DNA from: Maribacter litopenaei
GTDB taxonomy: Bacteria > Bacteroidota > Bacteroidia > Flavobacteriales > Flavobacteriaceae
Direction: 5' to 3'
Assembly: GCF_025244665.1 (NCBI RefSeq)
Contig: NZ_CP104205.1
Span: 1,054,001 to 1,118,000, forward strand
Length of the DNA: 64,000 nt
Of the stretch, positions 30,524 through 39,948 are shown in pieces. The notes under the pieces were generated by a model, which had not been told where the DNA came from, did not search any database, and saw only the letters and a program-made list of their open reading frames with translations. The translations under genes and the position numbers were made by a program. Each line of letters begins with the position of its first letter. Position 1 is the first letter of the stretch.

Positions 30524-31255
30524 AGATGAAGCCAGGGCCGCAGGTCAATTGCAGCGTTTGCTGAAGGCTTGCGATTTTGAACACGAATTATTGGCCGTAA
30601 TCGATTCCGTTGAGGATGCAGTACGCTGGTTTCAAGAGAATGCCACACCGGATTTGGTGTTTATGGATATTCAATTGGCGGATGGATTAAGTTTTGAGAT
30701 TTTTCAGAACATCGATATAGGGTCACCCATTATTTTTACAACAGCTTTCGATAAATACGCTATACAGGCCTTTAAGGTGAATAGTGTTGACTACCTGCTA
30801 AAACCTATTCAAGAGGATGATTTGAAAAGGGCCTTGGATAAATTTAAAAAGTCCAATAAATCAAACTCCGTTGACCCAAGTGTATTAAAACAACTCCTAA
30901 ACAGTTTTCAAATAACACCCAAACGGGAAAGTATCCTGGTAAAAGAAGGCAGTGGTTTTCTTCAGGTAAAGGTGTCGGAACTTTTGTACTGTTATTCCGA
31001 GGAAAGTGTCACTTTTGGTGTGACTTCGGCAAACGTTTCATCATCAATGAAACGCTTGACGAACTGTTTGAATCTTTGGATCAGAACAGATTCTTCAAAA
31101 TAAACCGAAGTCAAATAGTCTCCAAAAATTCCATTGAAAAAATAGATTCCTATTTTAATCACCGGGTGAAACTTTCCATTACAAACCCACGTGATCAAGA
31201 ATTCATTGTCAGTCGCCCAAAAACCAGCGATTTTAAGGAATGGTTGAATAATTAG
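30504..31255 (+). CDS. LytTR-family response regulator, frameshifted
   Basis: About 250 residues. The receiver domain shows IIEDEARAAGQ, the phospho-acceptor Asp in LVFMDIQLADG, TTAFDKYAIQAF and the KP pair in DYLLKPIQ. A LytTR DNA-binding domain follows with ESILVKEGSGFLQVKVSELLYCYSEE and, after the break, NRFFKINRSQIVSKNSIEKID. The break at 31026-31029 (TTCGGC) lacks one base; restoring TCCGGC gives TSGKRFIINETLDEL. LytTR regulators bind pairs of short direct repeats about two helical turns apart. Partner of the overlapping LytS-type kinase. Confidence 0.9.
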
Positions 31256-31364
31256 ATGTAATTCTAACAATTCAGCCATTTATTACGATAGTTCAATAAT
31301 TGCGACTTCTCCTTCCTGATGTTAAAAATGATATTGCACCAATAAACATTTAAAATGTAATATC

Positions 31365-32688
31365 ATGAAGAGACAAAAATTTATTGTAAGCATAGTAGTT
31401 GTACTTGTGGGAATCCAAGCGTTTTGTCAGAACAGTATTGGGACTTTACCTAACCTGAAGGAAAATGTATTAAGTATCCATAGCAACGTACAGGAGAGAG
31501 CAAATAAAATTTTCGACAGCCTTGTTAAGATTCGTAGGGATTTTCATAGGTATCCGAGAATTGTCTGAGGAAGAAAAAAGAACTTCAATGAAGGTAGCCT
31601 CATATCTTGAATCATTGGGTCTTGAAGTCAAAAAAGGTATTGGGGGATATGGTTTAGTGGGAATTTTAGATACAGGAAGGCCAGGAAAACATATCGCATG
31701 GCGCGCAGATATGGATGCCATAGCTACAAATATGCCGGATGTTGTGGAGTTTAACTCTAAAAACGATGGGGTCAGACATATCTGTGGCCACGATGTACAC
31801 ACTACTATTGGACTCGGTATTGCAGATGTACTGACTGGTTTAAAAGAATACTTAAATGGTACGGTCTATTTTATTTTCCAACCTGCGGAAGAAAAATTTA
31901 CGGGAGCTAAAGCGATGATGAACGATGGATTATTCGATATTATTAAACCGGACGAAATTTATGGTCTACATCTATCTCCTTCGCCATTAGGAACAATTTT
32001 AACCAAGCCGAGATAACATCTATGCACATAGGGTAAAAATTGAAGTTTCGTATAAACATCCCAATTCTAAGGATGCAGTAGTCAATTACACAAAAGAGTT
32101 GGTGGCTAGATTACAGACTTATGATTCCACGAGCGCATTTTGGGATGAAAGAAATATTTTGAGCCCGAATGGGGCGTAAACAGCCCAACTACTCTTTACA
32201 AAAACTACATAGCGGTTAGAAGTGATTTTTATGTGGATGAATCTGAGGCCGACTTGAGAATAGGTGCTTATGTTGATTCCAGTAATTTGAATGCCTTACA
32301 TACTTTTTTAGAATCTATAAGAGGGGAGATTAATCGTTCTGAATTTTCAAAGGACTTACAATCAGTTGATTTTTCATATGCTTTAGGGGTAAATAAATCG
32401 CCCATGAATGATAAGGTGCTGGCAAATGAAACCATGAACAGTATTTCAGGGATTTACGGAAAACATAACGTACTGCCTATGTTTGGTGTAGCTCCAGGTA
32501 GCTTTGGAGACGATTTTGTCTTCTTTCAAAAACAAGTGCCCGGTGTCTATTATTTCTTAGGTGGATCTAACTATGAGAAGGGAATCATTGCCATGCCACA
32601 TACTCCAAATTTTGAAGTTGATGAGGAATGTATTAGAATAGGTGTTACTTATTTTTCCTCAATGATACTTGAAAGGCTGAACAATTAA
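31365..32688 (+). CDS. Secreted M20-family amidohydrolase, three frameshifts
   Basis: About 440 residues with a Sec signal (IVVVLVGIQAFCQ). It resembles hippurate hydrolase/aminoacylase-type M20D peptidases: IRRDFHRYPELS (after repair), IAWRADMDAIA, HICGHDVHTTIGLG, QPAEEKFTGAKAM with the catalytic Glu pair, and PHTPNFEVDEECI at the end with the last metal His. Breaks: +1 at 31554-31558 (CCGAG), +1 at 32008-32012 (CCGAG) and -1 at 32164-32168 (CCCGA); all are repaired by CCGG and the total becomes divisible by three. It is downstream of the LytS/LytTR pair but has its own 109-base leader. Confidence 0.88.
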
Positions 32689-32756
32689 CTTGTTTGGAAT
32701 CCATTATAAAAATGGTCTTGGACTGTCAGTTTTTTTGTTCTCTTTCTTTATTCGAT

Positions 32757-32804
32757 TCCCCGCGGATGAAAGTTAAATAGACGTTCAGCCGTGGGGATTT
32801 TTTT
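32757..32804 (+). terminator. Terminator after the M20 gene
   Basis: A stem with arms CCCCGCGG and CCGTGGGG (one G-U pair, extendable through ATGAA/TTCAG) closes a loop of about 20 bases. It is followed by a run of seven T residues. It ends the + strand transcript before the convergent flippase-like gene. Confidence 0.75.
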
Positions 32805-32860
32805 ATCGGCATATCAACCAAATAAATCAGAAGGTTCTTAAATAAAGGATCGTTTGAAAA

Positions 32861-33758
32861 CTAAGGAGTTTTACTTGATTTTGATGGTACGGTAGTTTTT
32901 AAGGTCACTTTCTTAAAATGATATGGCAACCCCATAAGCGACACCAAAGCGGTAATTAAGAAGAAGACCACACTTATCCCTACCGATGTGCCCTCGTTTA
33001 AGTTTAGAAGGGCCGCCCCATAGAAAAAAGTAACCTCTCTACTTCCAAGTCCACCAATGGTCAATGGAATTACGGATACGATTGAAGAAACTAAAAATAT
33101 AACCAAGTAAGCAATGGTATTTCCCTCAATGGACAGTGCTTTCATGATGCAAAGTACGGAAAGCATCTCGGGCGAATTGCACCAATGCTGAATAACCTAG
33201 GGATTTCCAAAAAATAGGGAGGACATACTTGAAAAATTTCTTATTTAAGAAGTAAAAGACGCCCATCGATAACGGTATTAAAATCAAGAACACCCACTTA
33301 TAGGTATTGAAAGGTTCACTTTCCAATACCCATAAAAGACCACAGGCATAAATAAAAAGTAAAAGCAAGCCACTAAGTCTATCCAATACCGTAATACTCA
33401 CCACACGTTTGGTAGGTACTTCGAATGTCTTTTTTATTAGATACCCCTTGTAGGCGTCACCTCCAATTCCTCCCGGTAAGAATAAGTTATAGAACATGCC
33501 CAATAAATAGAGCTTTAAATTGCTTATTTGAGTCAAAGGAATTTCTAGTTGATGAAAATAAGCGTTTAGCCTAACCGAGGCGATGATTTTGGAAACCGTA
33601 AATAATAGGATGGCGGCCAATAAATAAATCGGATTGCTTCTTTTTAAAGTGTCTGCCACCTGCGAAAGGTCAATCTTCGTAAAGATAAAGTAGACAAGCG
33701 CAAAGCTTATCATTAACTTAAGTAGGGTGGTAAGGGTCTTACGTGGATTGGCCACCAA
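32861..33758 (-). CDS. Lysylphosphatidylglycerol-synthase TM-type flippase-like protein, frameshifted
   Basis: About 298 residues with eight or so hydrophobic helices, of the UPF0104/AglD-like group (LPG synthase transmembrane domain). Segments FYNLFLPGGIGGDAYKGYL, SITVLDRLSGLLLL and PLTIGGLGSREVTFFYGAALL are characteristic. The break at 33167-33171 (CTCGG on +) carries one extra base; repair gives QFARMLSVLCIMKALS. The start overlaps the upstream GT2 gene by 20 bases. Such pairs may move or modify polyprenyl-linked sugars, but the substrate is unknown. Confidence 0.85.
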
Positions 33759-34698
33759 TGCTTACTTTTTTAATTCGATATGGTCTTTTTTGCTGGGATT
33801 CGTAGTAGGTTCTTATCAACAACTCCATGACAATACCTATTGTGAATAATTGGATTCCACCCAAAATGAACATCAGCCCGAAAGTAAGCAAAGGCCTGTT
33901 GCCTATGTCCTCACCTAGGCCAAACTTCACAATCAATAAGTAGATATTTATTAGAACACCTAAAATGATTAGTAAAAAACCAAAAATTCCAAAAAGGTGA
34001 ATGGGACGTTGAAAGTATTTGCGTATGAACAACAACAACATCATATCTGCCACCACTTTGAATACACGCTCCGGACCATATTTCGAAACCCCTGCATGTC
34101 CGGCATGGTGCTTAACGGGCACCTGCTTAATCTGGGCACCTTCCAAATGTGCCAAAAGAGTAATAAAGCGATGCATTTCACCATAAAGATTTAAGTCTTT
34201 GGCAATATCCTTTGTAAACACTTTTAATGCGCATCCGTTATCCTTGATATCCAATTTGGTAACTCGTCTTACCATATAATTGGCTATTTTGGAGGGTATT
34301 TTTTTAATTAAGGAATCCTTTCGCTTTTGCCTAATACCTGTTACCAGATCATAGTCTTTATGAATCGAGTATGAGAGCATTTGAGGGATGTCACTAGGGT
34401 CGTTTTGTAAGTCCCCGTCCATAGTAATAATGTAATCCCCTTCGGCGTAATCTATACCGGCGGCCAGTGCCAAACTTTGACCGTAATTTTTCTTAAGTTC
34501 AATCAGATGGACTTTTGGGTCTTCCATTCCCTTCACGACCTTTTTCGTATTATCAGTAGAAAAATCGTCGATGTAAATAATTTGATAATTATAACCTGGA
34601 AGGCTCTCATGGATTTTTTGCGTCAACAAAACCACATTTTCTTCCTCGTTATACAGAGGTACCACCACAGAGAGTAGGGAAGGAGTAACGATATCCAT
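33739..34698 (-). CDS. Polyprenyl-phosphate glycosyltransferase (GT2, DPM1/GtrB-like)
   Basis: A 319-residue membrane-anchored GT2. LSVVVPLYNEEENVVLLTQK, IIYIDDFSTDNT, GDYIITMDGDLQNDPSDIP (DxD) and VTGIRQKRKDS are the catalytic half. Two C-terminal helices (LFGIFGFLLIILGVLINIYLL and PLLTFGLMFILGGIQLFTIG) anchor it, as in GtrB and dolichol-phosphate-mannose synthase relatives. It transfers a sugar from a nucleotide to a polyprenyl phosphate. The frame is intact. It overlaps the flippase-like gene, consistent with joint work on lipid-linked sugars. Confidence 0.9.
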   Translation of the reverse strand: MDIVTPSLLSVVVPLYNEEENVVLLTQKIHESLPGYNYQIIYIDDFSTDNTKKVVKGMEDPKVHLIELKKNYGQSLALAAGIDYAEGDYIITMDGDLQNDPSDIPQMLSYSIHKDYDLVTGIRQKRKDSLIKKIPSKIANYMVRRVTKLDIKDNGCALKVFTKDIAKDLNLYGEMHRFITLLAHLEGAQIKQVPVKHHAGHAGVSKYGPERVFKVVADMMLLLFIRKYFQRPIHLFGIFGFLLIILGVLINIYLLIVKFGLGEDIGNRPLLTFGLMFILGGIQLFTIGIVMELLIRTYYESQQKRPYRIKKVSIGGQST

Positions 34699-34768
34699 TA
34701 AGCAGCTTTTGGATTATTGGGCAAAGTTAAGTTTTTATCCCCACACTGGTAAAAAACGAATTTCCAAT

Positions 34769-35728
34769 CTAAGAATTCTTAAACTCTTTCAATAAGTCTT
34801 CTGCGGCTATAAAAGCGGTGACTTCCCCATTCATAACTTTTTCCTCCATGACTAAAAGTGATTTGGAAATTTTTGGGTCGTCATAAAAATCCTGAAGCAG
34901 GCTATGATTTATATGTTGTCTAAGCCACTTTTTGCTTTGAATTTTTCTGTTCAAAGTAAAATAACCATTGTCCTTTGTCCGGGAAACGAATTTCTCAATA
35001 CAGGATCAAATAGGTTGCAATCCTTTGTTCTCCAAGGCTGAGCAGGTGAGTACCTTTGGTGACCATCCATTGTCTTTTGGGGCAAAAAGATGTAAGGCTG
35101 TAGTAAACTCAACTTTAGCAGTTTCGGCAGTATTTATGTTATGACCATCTGCTTTATTGATTGCAATGGCATCGGCCATTTCCATGACCCCTCTCTTGAT
35201 TCCTTGCAACTCATCGCCCGCACCGGGTAATTTTAATAGTAGAAAAAAGTCGGTCATTTCCCTTACAGTAGTTTCATTTTGACCGACACCTACGGTTTCT
35301 ATCAAAATAACATCGTACCCGGCAGCTTCCAAAAGAATTATGGTTTCTCTTGTTTTTCTTGCTACCCCACCAAGTGAGCCACTAGTTGGAGTAGGTCTAA
35401 TAAAGGCATTTTTTTCTTTTGATAAGGTTTCCATTCGAACCTTGTCCCCTAAAATACTGCCCTTGGTCTCGTTGCTCGACGGGTCGACCGTAAGTACTGC
35501 TACCCTCATCCCTTTGTTTACCAATAACTTCCCGAAATTTTCAATAAAAGTACTCTTTCCAACTCCCGGTATTCCTGTGATACCAATCCGAACAGATTCA
35601 GTTTTATTCCCAAGACAATTTCTTAGCAGGTTATCCGCCAATACCTGGTGTTCTTTTTTGGTACTTTCAATAAGGGTGATGGCCTTACCTAAGGCAGTAG
35701 GATCGTTAGAGAAAACATTTTTGGTCAA
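34769..35728 (-). CDS. meaB: Methylmalonyl-CoA mutase-associated GTPase MeaB, in-frame TGA
   Basis: About 319 residues. The G3E P-loop GTPase chaperones adenosylcobalamin loading of methylmalonyl-CoA mutase. GITGIPGVGKSTFIE is the P-loop, VLTVDPSSNETKGSILGDKVRM, FIRPTPTSGSLGGVARKT, VILIETVGVGQNE and AIAINKADGHN are the family hallmarks. A TGA at 35006-35008 lies in one continuous frame where QPIWSCIEKF is expected. Translation is annotated from TTG because no ATG lies between it and the upstream TAG; the upstream codons still read like protein (ADYIEN). Cobalamin adenosyltransferase is encoded at 61032. Confidence 0.9.
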
Positions 35729-35806
35729 GTTTTCGATATAGTCTGCAGAGGAAGCAGTATCAGAACTATTTTTCGGAGGTGCTATGGCTTGGGCTTTATA
35801 GGTTAA

Positions 35807-36367
35807 CTATTTGCTTATGGGAACATTTACAATAGTGTCGTCCCAAGAAAGACTAAGATATAGCTGATCTTTATTTGTAAAGTCAATTGTAAAGTTTTCT
35901 ATGGGTTCAGGTACCTCCCTAGATGGTACCTCTACGTTGATTACATCTTCACTGGCGTCCCTTGTGGTCCGGGTGCCATCCCCCATAACGGATACACCCC
36001 AAGAAGGTACTTCCTTATTGAAAATTACATTCCAACTTTCCTTATTAGGTATTGTCCACAGGGAATAGGTTCCAGCAGATAAGGGTTTATCGATTATTTT
36101 TATGGTTTCTGAGGTGGTAAAGGTGGTAGGTTCATTGGCTCCGGTACGCCAAACTTTATCAAAGGGAACAAGCTGACCGAAAATTTCCCTTCCTTTTTTA
36201 GAAGGACTGGAATAGTGTACAGCCAATTCGGCCCCTTTTAGATTATAGGTGCTCGTTTTTTCGGGACTATATTTTTTGGTCTGATTCCGTAAATAGGGTA
36301 GGCCCACAAAGTAAAACAGGCCAAATAGTACTAAAAGTACCGCTATCAGTCTTTTCAAAAATTTCAT
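35807..36367 (-). CDS. DUF2911 secreted protein
   Basis: A 186-residue protein with an N-terminal hydrophobic signal or anchor (LIAVLLVLFGLFYFVGLPYL). The DUF2911 domain follows: VHYSSPSKKGREIFGQLVPFDKVWRTGANEPT, then PLSAGTYSLWTIPNKESWNVIFN. The family is common in Bacteroidota and its function is unknown. The frame is intact. It lies between the aldose epimerase and meaB genes on the same strand and is only 78 bases from the TTG start of meaB. Confidence 0.9.
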   Translation of the reverse strand: MKFLKRLIAVLLVLFGLFYFVGLPYLRNQTKKYSPEKTSTYNLKGAELAVHYSSPSKKGREIFGQLVPFDKVWRTGANEPTTFTTSETIKIIDKPLSAGTYSLWTIPNKESWNVIFNKEVPSWGVSVMGDGTRTTRDASEDVINVEVPSREVPEPIENFTIDFTNKDQLYLSLSWDDTIVNVPISK

Positions 36368-36388
36368 GGGATATGGGGTTTAGTAGTT

Positions 36389-37297
36389 CTAAGGTACTAA
36401 ATCAAACTTAAAGATGGTAATGTTGTTATAGGTTTCCCCAGGTCTTAAAACGCTATTTGGAAAGTCCGGCTGGTTGGGTGCATCCGGGTAATTTTGTGTT
36501 TCAAAACAAATTCCAGGAAAGTCCAAGGGAGCATAGACCACCATGGCTGGCTGATTGGTAAATACATGCATTGAAATACCGGATTTGGCCGAGTGTAATT
36601 CCGCAACTTTCTCGTTTCCCTCGTCTTTAATAAAAGGAGTATTCAAGCGCAATACACCAATTTCTTTGGGCAATAGAAAATCATATTTGGTCTTTCTTAC
36701 GGGAATCATATCGCCGGTAGGTAGCAAGTTCTCGTCTGTTTCCAAAATATATGGACAATTGAGCTGTAATTCGTAATTATCTATATATGGGCTATCATCC
36801 AGTTTAAAATAGGAATGGTTGGTTAAATTGACTACGGTGCTTCGATCCGTCACGGCCTCATGAATAATCTGAAGGGCATTGTTCACCAATCTGTATGTTA
36901 CATTTACGGTCAAGTTTCCAGGATAGCCTTCTTCCAAATGTTTACTTCTGTAGGAGAGTTTTACCATCGGGTCGTTTGAGTAGGATACCTCCTCTATATT
37001 CCAATATTTCTGATGAAAACCTTCTTTTCCACCGTGTAGATGAACCCCATCTTCATGATACAGCAAAAATTTCTCACGATCCAAAACAAAACTTCCTTTA
37101 GAAATTCGGCCCGCATAGCGGCCTATACAGGCTCCCAAACAATTATCGTCCAACCGATACCTGCTAGGGTGGTTGTAACCTACCACCACGTTGGTGTAGT
37201 TTCCGTCCTTTCCTTTGACTAGTAGTTTTTGGATTATAGCCCCATAGTCCAGGACCATCAACGTCAAATAATCGTTGGAAATCGTAACTTGTTTCAA
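36389..37297 (-). CDS. galM: Aldose 1-epimerase
   Basis: A 302-residue mutarotase-fold enzyme interconverting sugar anomers. CIGRYAGRISKGSFVLD, GVHLHGGKEGFHQKYW (the first catalytic-region His), VVNLTNHSYFKLDD (second His) and GICFETQNYPDAPNQPDFP (catalytic Glu region) are all present. It starts at TTG, with MKQVTISNDYLTLMVLDYGA matching the family N-terminus, and lacks a signal peptide, so it is cytoplasmic. It is divergent from the ECF sigma gene. The frame is intact. Confidence 0.92.
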   Translation of the reverse strand: MKQVTISNDYLTLMVLDYGAIIQKLLVKGKDGNYTNVVVGYNHPSRYRLDDNCLGACIGRYAGRISKGSFVLDREKFLLYHEDGVHLHGGKEGFHQKYWNIEEVSYSNDPMVKLSYRSKHLEEGYPGNLTVNVTYRLVNNALQIIHEAVTDRSTVVNLTNHSYFKLDDSPYIDNYELQLNCPYILETDENLLPTGDMIPVRKTKYDFLLPKEIGVLRLNTPFIKDEGNEKVAELHSAKSGISMHVFTNQPAMVVYAPLDFPGICFETQNYPDAPNQPDFPNSVLRPGETYNNITIFKFDLVP

Positions 37298-37404
37298 GCG
37301 AAAAATTTAAAAAAGATTCGTAAAAATAGAAGTTTTTTGCAACACCTCTTTTTTTCTTTCGTCCTTAAAGTAACAACAACTAAAAACAAACACCAAACCG
37401 ACCA

Positions 37405-37947
37405 ATGTTTCAAATTGACATTGTGGAAAAATGTAAGGCAAACGACCGTTCTGCACAGTTACAACTGTATAGACAATATTGTGACGGAATGTACTGTGTG
37501 GCAATGCGTTTTTTAAAAAATGCGGACGATGCGGAAGATGTATTACAGGAGGCTTTTATAAAGGCCTTTCAGAAAATACACCAATTTAAGGGTGAGGTAA
37601 CATTTGGGGCTTGGTTGAAGAGGATTGTTGTGAACAAATGCATCGATTTTTTAAAGACTAAAAAAGAACATACTATAGCATTGGATGAAATCTATATGAG
37701 GCCGGTAGAAGACGATGATTGGACGGTAGAGGAACATATTAATCTTGAGGAAGTTAAAGAAGCTATTGGTCAATTGCCCAGTAAGTATAAGTATGTGGTC
37801 ATGATGTATTTGGTGGAAGGATTTGATCATAAGGAGATTTCAGAGGTCCTAAATATTTCCGGAACGGCCTGTAGGACAAGGTTACTAAGAGGAAAAGGAC
37901 AGTTAAAGGAGCTATTAAAAACAAAAGGATATGGCACGGGATCTTAA
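37405..37947 (+). CDS. ECF-type RNA polymerase sigma factor
   Basis: A 180-residue sigma-70-family protein with region 2 (LQLYRQYCDGMYCVAMRFLKN and DDAEDVLQEAFIKAF) and region 4 (AIGQLPSKYKYVVMMYLVEG, then HKEISEVLNISGTACRTRLLRGKGQL). It directs polymerase to a small regulon, often including its own operon. The next gene overlaps it by 17 bases and encodes a single-helix membrane protein in the usual anti-sigma position. The third gene overlaps again by 29 bases, so all three are translationally coupled. Confidence 0.93.
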   Translation: MFQIDIVEKCKANDRSAQLQLYRQYCDGMYCVAMRFLKNADDAEDVLQEAFIKAFQKIHQFKGEVTFGAWLKRIVVNKCIDFLKTKKEHTIALDEIYMRPVEDDDWTVEEHINLEEVKEAIGQLPSKYKYVVMMYLVEGFDHKEISEVLNISGTACRTRLLRGKGQLKELLKTKGYGTGS

Positions 37948-38518
37948 AAAATTGTTCGATAAGGAACGAGAAGAACTAAAGTTCAAAATGAAGTATGGAC
38001 ATGAAGACCGATTCATGTCCAAGTTGGAGGAGGCCCTGCCAAAAGAACGTACTTCCTTTTGGAATACTTGGAGGATTGCAGCTTCCATTGTAATACTAAT
38101 AGGAGTTGGACTTGTTACCTTTTTACAATTGAACAATGATGGGGATATTCCGGAAACTATAGTGGATAAAGGTGCAATTAATGAAGAAGACAAAAGCTTT
38201 TCCTTTGGAGACCTTTCGCCCGATTTGAAAAAGGTGGAAAACTTCTATGTAGCCAATATCAACATGGAGCTTTCGCAATTGGAGGTTTCGGAATCCAATA
38301 AGGAGCTCGTGGACAGTTTTATGGAGCGTCCGGCCGAACTCAATTCAGAGTATGAAAGCCTAAACAAGGAATTGAACGAATTGGGCCCAAATGACCGGAC
38401 TATTGGGGCGCTTATAGAAAACTTGCAGCTTAGACTGCAGTTATTACAGAAGTTAAAAAAGAAGTTAAATCAATTAAAATCATCAAAAAATGAACAGATC
38501 ACCGAAAATAGTATCTAA
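37931..38518 (+). CDS. Putative membrane partner of the ECF sigma factor
   Basis: A 195-residue protein: about 45 charged cytoplasmic residues (MARDLKKLFDKEREELKFKM), one membrane helix (IAASIVILIGVGLVTFLQL), and an acidic extracytoplasmic part. The latter is probably coiled-coil (SNKELVDSFMERPAEL, LNELGPNDRTIGALIENLQL). The layout and overlap with the sigma gene suggest an anti-sigma or sigma-regulating role. I see no clear zinc-binding anti-sigma motif, so the role is inferred from position alone. Confidence 0.75.
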   Translation: MARDLKKLFDKEREELKFKMKYGHEDRFMSKLEEALPKERTSFWNTWRIAASIVILIGVGLVTFLQLNNDGDIPETIVDKGAINEEDKSFSFGDLSPDLKKVENFYVANINMELSQLEVSESNKELVDSFMERPAELNSEYESLNKELNELGPNDRTIGALIENLQLRLQLLQKLKKKLNQLKSSKNEQITENSI

Positions 38519-39929
38519 ACAACTCATCATTGCTTTAGGTTTTTGTATCAGTACCCTTGGGACTTTTGCACAAAAGCAAAGTAGGATCTACAAGGAAAGT
38601 TTTAATGTCAACCAGGATGCCGTTTTGGATATCAATACGAGTTATGCCGATATTGAGTTCGAAACTTGGAACAAGAACACCGTTGAAGTGGAAGCCGTAA
38701 TCGAATTGGAAGGAGCGGAAAAGGAGGAAGCGGAAAATTACTTTGAGAACGACCCCATTAAGATTTTGGGAAATAGCTCAAGAATCGAAATCACCTCTGG
38801 TTCCAGTAAATTCGGTCTTTTTGGTCCTCAGAATTTTGAGTTCGAATTTGGGGATTTGGATATTGAGATTCCCGAAATTGCACCCTTTGTGGTGGAAATA
38901 CCTGAAATTGCACCTTTTCCCGAAATTGTTGAAATGCCTCGCGTGCCACCGTTACCACTTACCGAGGCCTATGAGTTTGACTATAAAGCGTATCAAAAGG
39001 ACGGAGAAAAGTATATGAAAAAATGGCAAGAGGAGTTTAAAAAAAGCTTTGATGAAAAGCATCAGAAAAAATTGGAGGAATGGGCAAAACGTATGGAGGA
39101 ACGAGGAAAGGAATTAGAAGAACGAATGGAAGAGCGTGAGAAACGACGAGAAGAAATGGAGAAAAGGCGCGAGGAACTTATGGAGCAGCGTATCGAAAAA
39201 AGAGAGGAACTCCAAAAGGTAAGGCAGGAGGAGCGAAAGGCAAGACAAGAGGAGTTAATGTTGAAAAGAAGACATGAAGGTCCTAATATTTTCTACTTTT
39301 CCACAGATGGTGAGAACAAGAACTTCAAGATTAAAAAGACCATAAAAATTAAAATGCCAAAATCGACCAAGATAAAAATGAACGTGAGGCACGGAGAGGT
39401 AAAGTTAGCGGAGAATACAAGAAACTTGAATGCGACTTTGTCGCATTCAAGCCTTTGGGCCACGACCATTGATGGTGACGAAACACAGGTATCCGTATCC
39501 TACTCTCCGGTCTCAGTTCGTAATTGGAACTACGGGCAATTAAAGACCAACTATTCCAAGGATATAGAATTGACCGAGGTAGGAAGCTTGCAGTTACAGG
39601 CAAACTCTTCAGATGTTACTATCAATAAATTGCTTAAAAAGGCTTTTATCAAGAATGATTTTGGCCCCTTAAAAATTATCTCGATATCCAATGACTTTGA
39701 AGAGATGGATGTATCTTTAAAAAATGCGGAACTGAATTGTAAGCTGCCAACAACAGCCACAACGGTCTATGTTAAGGGGACTTCCTCGGAACTAGTTTTA
39801 CCCAAAAGTTTAAACCTGAAAGAAACCAAGAACGGTAATACCAAGATTTTAAAAGGGTATCACCTATCCGATAATAGCAACCGTTCCATTGTCATCACTT
39901 CAGATTATAGTGAAGTGTCCATCCAATAA
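38490..39929 (+). CDS. Secreted coiled-coil and beta-repeat protein of sigma operon
   Basis: A 479-residue exported protein, unknown in function. A signal peptide ends at TFAQ. An N-terminal beta-rich part contains VLDINTSYADIEFETWNKNTV, like DUF4097-type beta-helix proteins. A short repeat of Glu-Ile-Ala-Pro-Phe units follows at about 130-150. About 80 residues of Arg/Glu/Lys (around 175-260) should form one long charged helix. The C-terminal 200 residues return to beta repeats (LNATLSHSSLWATT, LQLQANSSDVTINKL). The third gene of the sigma operon, it could be the envelope signal or target of that sigma factor; this is inference. Confidence 0.78.
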   Translation: MNRSPKIVSKQLIIALGFCISTLGTFAQKQSRIYKESFNVNQDAVLDINTSYADIEFETWNKNTVEVEAVIELEGAEKEEAENYFENDPIKILGNSSRIEITSGSSKFGLFGPQNFEFEFGDLDIEIPEIAPFVVEIPEIAPFPEIVEMPRVPPLPLTEAYEFDYKAYQKDGEKYMKKWQEEFKKSFDEKHQKKLEEWAKRMEERGKELEERMEEREKRREEMEKRREELMEQRIEKREELQKVRQEERKARQEELMLKRRHEGPNIFYFSTDGENKNFKIKKTIKIKMPKSTKIKMNVRHGEVKLAENTRNLNATLSHSSLWATTIDGDETQVSVSYSPVSVRNWNYGQLKTNYSKDIELTEVGSLQLQANSSDVTINKLLKKAFIKNDFGPLKIISISNDFEEMDVSLKNAELNCKLPTTATTVYVKGTSSELVLPKSLNLKETKNGNTKILKGYHLSDNSNRSIVITSDYSEVSIQ

Positions 39930-39948
39930 GTAGCTCAGCCCTTTTTTC

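Noticed and set aside
30992-31279. Minus-strand open frame over the LytTR gene end
   Set aside because: Shadow of the frame-shifted C-terminal LytTR domain; no conserved features.
2946-35008. TGA reassigned to tryptophan in this organism
   Set aside because: TGA ends other intact genes at sensible places, e.g. overlapping the next start codon at 6413-6416 and 26170-26172. Five suspicious TGAs in one narrow sequence context are better explained by error.
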